Source: Seminavis robusta (lineage: Eukaryota > Bacillariophyta > Bacillariophyceae > Naviculales > Naviculaceae). Taken from it: a DNA stretch of 20,517 bases. The stretch covers positions 1 to 20,517 of the forward strand of contig CAICTM010001937.1 of the NCBI GenBank assembly GCA_903772945.1, in the 5' to 3' direction. Below the pieces are notes generated by a model. That model was not told the DNA's origin, did no database searches, and saw only the letters and a list, made by a program, of their open reading frames with translations. Position 1 is the first letter of the stretch. The number at the start of each line of letters is the position of its first letter. The position numbers and the translations under genes are program-made. Below, piece after piece: positions 16,556 through 20,517 of the stretch.

Positions 16556-17239
16556 AAGTGGAGGGACTTGCATGGTTGGTTGGTTGCTGGACCAAAGGTA
16601 GGCAAAGGGGTTGCCTGCTTCATCAGCATGGCCAGACTCGGTAGGTGTCGGCGGTGCTGGTTGCTATCATAGCTGTTGTTTGTTTTCTTCGTATGTAGAC
16701 AAATATTCGTGGCTTTGCCACAGGCCGAATTCAGCGGTGGCAAGCTCTCAGTGGAGCGGCCTTCTTGCCCCGCAATCATGTCCCTTGACGGATGGGATGG
16801 ATGGGCTGTACCAGACAGGGACGTAGTCTAGTTGCCCGTCCGAAAATCCAGGGACGGTGCTAGCAGCACGGACTGGAGGGTCCAATCCTGTGGCCATCAT
16901 GGAAGCAAACACATGATGGAACCACATGCCAAACCTGAGGACTCCCCATTGCTTGGAGACATGGGAGACTGAGACCATGGTGGTTCGAACCTTGGACTAA
17001 TCCTGTGGTGTGACATTGTTGCTGCTGTCAGACAGTGGTGGTGGTTGTCGACAAAGGGATGGTCGACTGGGTGGCATTGCTGCATAGGGATCCTCTCATT
17101 GGCACAAGCCTAGTGGCACTGGGAGTACAAAGAGAGGTGGTCGGGATGGACCAAGCTGGGAATCCTTGTGGTCGTTCGACATGGTGGACACTTGAATTGC
17201 AATACACGGCTCTTAGCCTTATTTGGACTCGATCCTAGA
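16556..17239. other. Unassigned spacer between the two retrotransposon remnants
   Basis: No gene or element is recognised. Frames exist on both strands (for example 17035-17238 plus and 16748-16978 minus) but they lack domains. The segment is G-rich on the plus strand with repeated GGATGG/GGTGG words. Confidence 0.45.
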
Positions 17240-17279
17240 TAGGTTTGAGTTTCGACTCAGACTGAGTCTTTCGTGAATA

Positions 17280-17450
17280 GTCATGAGACAGGTTCTCATG
17301 ACGCTAGTCATACTAGGTCGATGGTGAACATCGCGCTAGATATTTAGCTGCGTGGAGAGATTCCAGCTACTAGATAAATGCTAGACGAATCTTCCACGCG
17401 TTCCAGTTTTTGGATCGTGGAGTTGAGTAGGATTCTACCGCAACTACTCT
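17280..17450. repeat. Hairpin cluster at the 5' side of the Ty3/gypsy remnant
   Basis: GTCATGAGA (17280-17288) pairs with TCTCATGAC (17294-17302) around a 5-nt loop. GCGTGGA plus AGATTC (from 17350) pairs with the reverse complement at 17387-17399, with one bulged G, giving about 13 bp. A third imperfect hairpin (GTTGAGTAG with CTAC/CAAC) lies near 17424-17444. These may be LTR or leader structures. Confidence 0.55.
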
Positions 17451-17662
17451 ATCACACTCTACAAGTCTCCCGCGGGAGTTCAGATTACATCCTTTGATTG
17501 TGGATCTCTCTCGTTGATTAGTTTTCATAGCTTTCTAATCCTCTCATAACTTTCATTCTCTCAAACTCAAAACACTCGAAAGATCTTTACCATAGCTTTT
17601 AGCGTAGTGCATTTTGTTAACAAACACAATAGCTTTCAGCTACCCTCAACCTATTCCTTCAC

Positions 17663-18470
17663 ATGAAGATTGCAAAAGACGCGTACACCAGCTTGAGTCT
17701 AAGCTGCGTGACAAACCAATCCCTCCTCTCATCGACCGCGACGATGAAGCGAAATCGACGATTCTCTGCTCACCACCACAAACTTCGCACTGTTCCAGCA
17801 GATGCTGACAGCGCCAAGTACACCTTCAAGGTCAAATCATCAATGGATCTGAGACTCACGTCAAACCATCAAGTGGCTGACGTATGGAGAAAGTCTTCTC
17901 GGGCTGCCATTGCTACGCCTAACAAAACATAACCTCCTACAGGAGATGACTTCTAGCTCTCAAGAGCAGTTACGAATCTAGCTGTGCAGGCCATCGTGAA
18001 ATACGTTGGAATGCCTTGCGCCAGATTGCAGTCAAGGCGATTGCTCCACGCGACATACGTGGCGGCGAAGACGAAGCCACTTTCCAAGCACGTTTCCAGC
18101 TGCCTGGAACGGAGCAGTCAGCCTGTTTTGGACGACACTGACATTACATTTGGCATAAATGCCTGTGCGAAGCGGTCTGTCCTACAAGGCTCTTGAAAAG
18201 CAGAAACGCTTTCATGCCGCCGCAAGATGCGTAAGCCTGCTGATATGACTACTCGGTTATGTCAACAACTCAGTCGGATGAAACGCCGGAACTTCTCGTC
18301 TACCACCTTTTGGACCCAACCAAACGTTGAACAATGACAGAAGTCATTGACATTGTTTGTCATGGAATTCCAGCTCGTGGATGAAGAAGATGAACGAACA
18401 CGACTTCGATCTTTGTATCCTAACAGAACTGACAAGCGTTCCATGTCGTGAGCAACACATCTAGCGATTA
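17663..18470 (+). pseudogene. Ty3/gypsy gag remnant
   Basis: Frames must be switched several times to follow the family pattern. From the ATG at 17663 the frame includes KYTFKVKSSMDL, like the start of the Gag core. At 18189-18290 two frames give ALEKQKRF then RRKMRKPADMTTRL, the basic segment of the Gag core. ELLVYHLLDPTKR follows at about 18290-18332. At 18340-18410, EVIDIVCHGIPA, a frameshift, then WMKKMNEHDFDL matches the conserved (E)(I/V)(I/L)DI..F.IP..W...M...DFD block. A CCHC-like stretch may follow near 18610-18665, but it is too damaged to call. Non-functional. Confidence 0.65.
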
Positions 18471-19340
18471 ACTCGATTACGCCATGATATGCACGATAAT
18501 TCATTGACAAAGGCATTCCGATGCCATGCAAGCTCCTTCAAAGAACGAAGTCGTAAGCAAAGTTTTGCTACTCGAACTCACGACTGACTCTTCCAAAACG
18601 AAAGATCGTGTGCCCACTTAGCAAGCCACTACTCACAACACTGCTGTACTGCATGACTGTGAAGATAGCTCAAGGCTAAGTCTCAAGTCCGCGTCTCGCT
18701 AAACGATCAACAAGCGCGGGTACCTAACAAGAACAAGACTTGAGAAGCGCAAGTCCGACGACCGCCAATGTCCTTCTATACCCACACCGAAAAGGAACCT
18801 CTCATGTCCTTATTACATGAAAGTACCCTCTAACCCGCTGCTGAGGCTCAAGGCTGATCGTCACAGATAAATAACGCGAATGCAAACCATAGTTGCAATG
18901 CGCAAGCTCAGACATCTCCGAAACGAGGACGATTTCCTCTGTTGACCATCAAAATCATGCTATGGACAAACAAATGGCTAAGCTCGTTTAAAGGCGCTTG
19001 CCGAATTCGACCTTAATCATTCCGATGGAGAGATCCATCTTCAGGATTAGGCCAAGATATTGATGATTCAACGGAACCATGTTTCGATTTCTTTCATTAC
19101 TAAGTGATGAAGATATCTTCCTAAATAGTAAAACAAGAATATTGTTTGCAACTGATAAAGTCTACGGCAAATTAGAATATTGCCTAGCACTGCTCAACTG
19201 ACTTGAACGATCTGTTCAGATCGTTAACTTCGTCGCCATGGCCAATCAAACTCGTCAACGTCGGGCAAGCACAAGAGACCTCAAAACTATCGTCTATGTT
19301 AGATTTTACAGACTGAGAGAAAGGGAAACAAAACACCGTT
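18471..19340. other. Degraded interior of the Ty3/gypsy remnant
   Basis: By position this should be the end of gag and the gag-pol junction, but no motif can be followed with confidence. A perfect hairpin, AACGATCTG-TT-CAGATCGTT, lies at 19206-19225. No other gene is seen. Confidence 0.5.
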
Positions 19341-19710
19341 ACACTCTGTTGCTTACTTGATACAGGAGCATTCGGAAACTAATTATTCCAAAATACTGCA
19401 TGAATAAAGAAGTATTTAAACTCCCAAATGGAAAAAAAAGAAATCCCCCAATGGGGGGGGCTTCCAAGCATTACGGACTGTTTCTATGAAGGAATTGAGA
19501 GCCCGCACGAAGTGTAAGGGCACACGCATGATTCCTGAGTTCCACGATAATTGAATTATCGAATGGAATTGACACGTCACCAAGAACTTGGGGTGCATGA
19601 CATGATCACAGGCCAAGACACTCTCTACGACATAAGAATCAAGTTAGATTTCACTAACATGTCAATGGAGTGGAAAAGCACATTTTTCCCTGCGAAATAT
19701 TGCGATACCG
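19341..19710 (+). pseudogene. Ty3/gypsy aspartic protease remnant
   Basis: LLDTGA (19353-19370) is the catalytic Asp-Thr-Gly-Ala of retroviral-type proteases. It is followed within a few codons by a stop, so the frame is broken. About 80 codons later, DMITGQDTLYDIRIKLDFTN and the following MSMEW match the C-terminal part of gypsy proteases (D-M-I-hydrophobic-G-x-D...LDF...W). The intact enzyme cleaves the Gag-Pol polyprotein as a homodimer. This copy is split by stops and at least one frameshift. Confidence 0.7.
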
Positions 19711-20049
19711 ATAGAAAGGAAAACTTCTCCATTCCCTATCCTGCAGCTGTCATCGACAATGTGCTATGATTATGTCTCTAATGTAGATTCTTGATGCATA
19801 CATATACTGAACATTACTGTACTAAGTGATGATTGTGTGTTCTCTTATGTAGGTGTTCTGATATATATTCTCATGTTATTAATTTGTGTGATAGAGCATA
19901 GTAAATTTGCCTCATTCCTTTTCAACCAAGTGCTCAGGCCCAGTCGAGGGTACTTTGGTAGAGTTGCAAATGAACGACTACGAAGTATATTGAATCGTTT
20001 CGTCATGACGTTAAATCCTATTATTCTAGGGCTCACCCTACTCCACCGT
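19711..20049. other. Protease to reverse transcriptase spacer
   Basis: An AT-rich stretch with no recognisable motif. A frame from 19837 runs into the reverse transcriptase but its first 70 residues are not typical of the family, so it is probably decayed linker sequence. Confidence 0.45.
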
Positions 20050-20517
20050 GTCCATACCAACACTCTCAAGACAGAGGTTGAACGTCTCTGCAAGGCAGGA
20101 GTACTTAGAAAGACCAACCGTTCCGAGTGGACGGCAACCACTTTTATCATTCCCAAGAAGAATGGATCTGTACGATTCATCTCTGGTTTCCGGGAACTGA
20201 ACAAAGGATTAAGCAGAAGCCTTATCCCATCCCAAAAACACAGGACATGCTCTTGAATCCATATGGATTCAAGAGTCGCTACTAGTCTAAGACGCTGAAC
20301 ATGGGACACTAATCACATCGAGCTTTACTCAACTCGAAAGCAACTTCCGTACCATCGTACTCCCTTGGGGAAGGCACGAGTACCAGAGGTTGACCATGGG
20401 CCTATGTAATAGTCCCCGACATCTTCCAAGGAAGATGAAAAACGCATGCATGACTTAGAAATGTCCGTGCATACATTGATGATCAACTTATCCTAACTGA
20501 CGACGATTATGTAGATC
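20050..20517 (+). pseudogene. Ty3/gypsy reverse transcriptase remnant, runs off the window
   Basis: LKTEVERLCKAGVLRKTNRS, then EWTATTFIIPKKNGSVRFIS and GFRELNK match the N-terminal fingers of gypsy reverse transcriptase (SEW..P.FI.PKK.G.VR...D.R.LN). A frameshift near 20207 is followed by KQKPYPIPKTQDMLL, and later TIVLPWGRHEYQRLTMGLCN in another frame. The catalytic YIDD is at 20472-20483 (RAYIDDQLIL). Stops occur around 20282 and beyond. The Asp expected in the first catalytic motif (LDLNMG-like) is not readable, only NMG near 20300. Intact RT copies element RNA into DNA. This copy cannot. Confidence 0.85.
20250..20275. repeat. 26-bp perfect palindrome within the RT remnant
   Basis: The 13 bases CTCTTGAATCCAT (20250-20262) are followed immediately by their exact reverse complement (20263-20275). 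The palindrome lies inside the QDMLL region of the decayed reverse transcriptase, where the family has ordinary coding sequence. Confidence 0.9.

Larger units (their letters stand above)
17240..20517 (+). mobile_element. Decayed Ty3/gypsy-type LTR retrotransposon, truncated by the window edge
   Basis: In order on the plus strand are a hairpin-rich non-coding stretch (about 17240-17660, possibly LTR plus leader), gag remnants (17663-18470), a protease (about 19341-19710) and reverse transcriptase (20050 to the end). This is the Ty3/gypsy order. Every coding part has stops and frameshifts, so the copy is dead. The left boundary is approximate because the 3' LTR lies outside the window. Confidence 0.8.

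Noticed and set aside
16982..16991. GGTTCGAACC, like a tRNA T-arm
   Set aside because: No acceptor, D or anticodon stems can be formed around it on either strand.
19432..19460. A-run followed by CCCCC/GGGGGGGG inversion
   Set aside because: Simple homopolymer runs in decayed transposon DNA, with length open to sequencing error.

Overview
The window reads as eukaryotic nuclear DNA, most likely from a diatom. Genes are long, apparently intronless and widely spaced, with no operons or Shine-Dalgarno sites. One protein carries a signal peptide followed by an Ala|Phe site like those used for diatom plastid import. Two retrotransposon remnants resemble the Ty1/copia and Ty3/gypsy families common in diatom genomes. 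The species cannot be named from sequence alone.

Layout. 1-660: a hairpin and a tandem array of about 70 bp units. 897-1314: a short element with about 45-bp terminal inverted repeats (TIRs) and an interior of degenerate TTTAAGGGCATG repeats. 1315-4100: mostly non-coding DNA rich in TAGC- and GGTACC-type palindromes. 4101-6347 (+): soluble hybrid histidine kinase. 7614-8168 (-): small disordered protein with a PP1-docking-like KRVRF motif. 8853-9626 (+): Vma12/TMEM199-like V-ATPase assembly factor, divergent from the previous gene. 10306-11880 (-): six-TM voltage-gated K+ channel with a TVGFGD filter and a C-terminal zinc ribbon, possibly plastid targeted. 12175-12660: two TIR elements back to back. 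13081-13236 (+): possible small secreted peptide. 13242-13451 (-): broken fragment of a CRESS-DNA-virus-type replication initiator (Rep). 14814-15890: decayed copia-type gag. 15954-16555: hairpin-dense non-coding DNA. About 17240 to the window end: decayed Ty3/gypsy element (gag, protease, reverse transcriptase) that runs off the right edge.

The four solid host genes (kinase, RVxF protein, Vma12-like, K+ channel) occupy 4.1-11.9 kb. Two of them have roles in organelle ion or proton balance (V-ATPase assembly, K+ conductance), but nothing shows that the four are co-regulated. The right 8 kb is a graveyard of mobile and viral DNA. The most notable items are the endogenous Rep fragment with an origin-like hairpin upstream, the plastid-type K+ channel with zinc ribbon and an upstream palindromic CRE, and two TIR elements whose interiors are short-repeat arrays.
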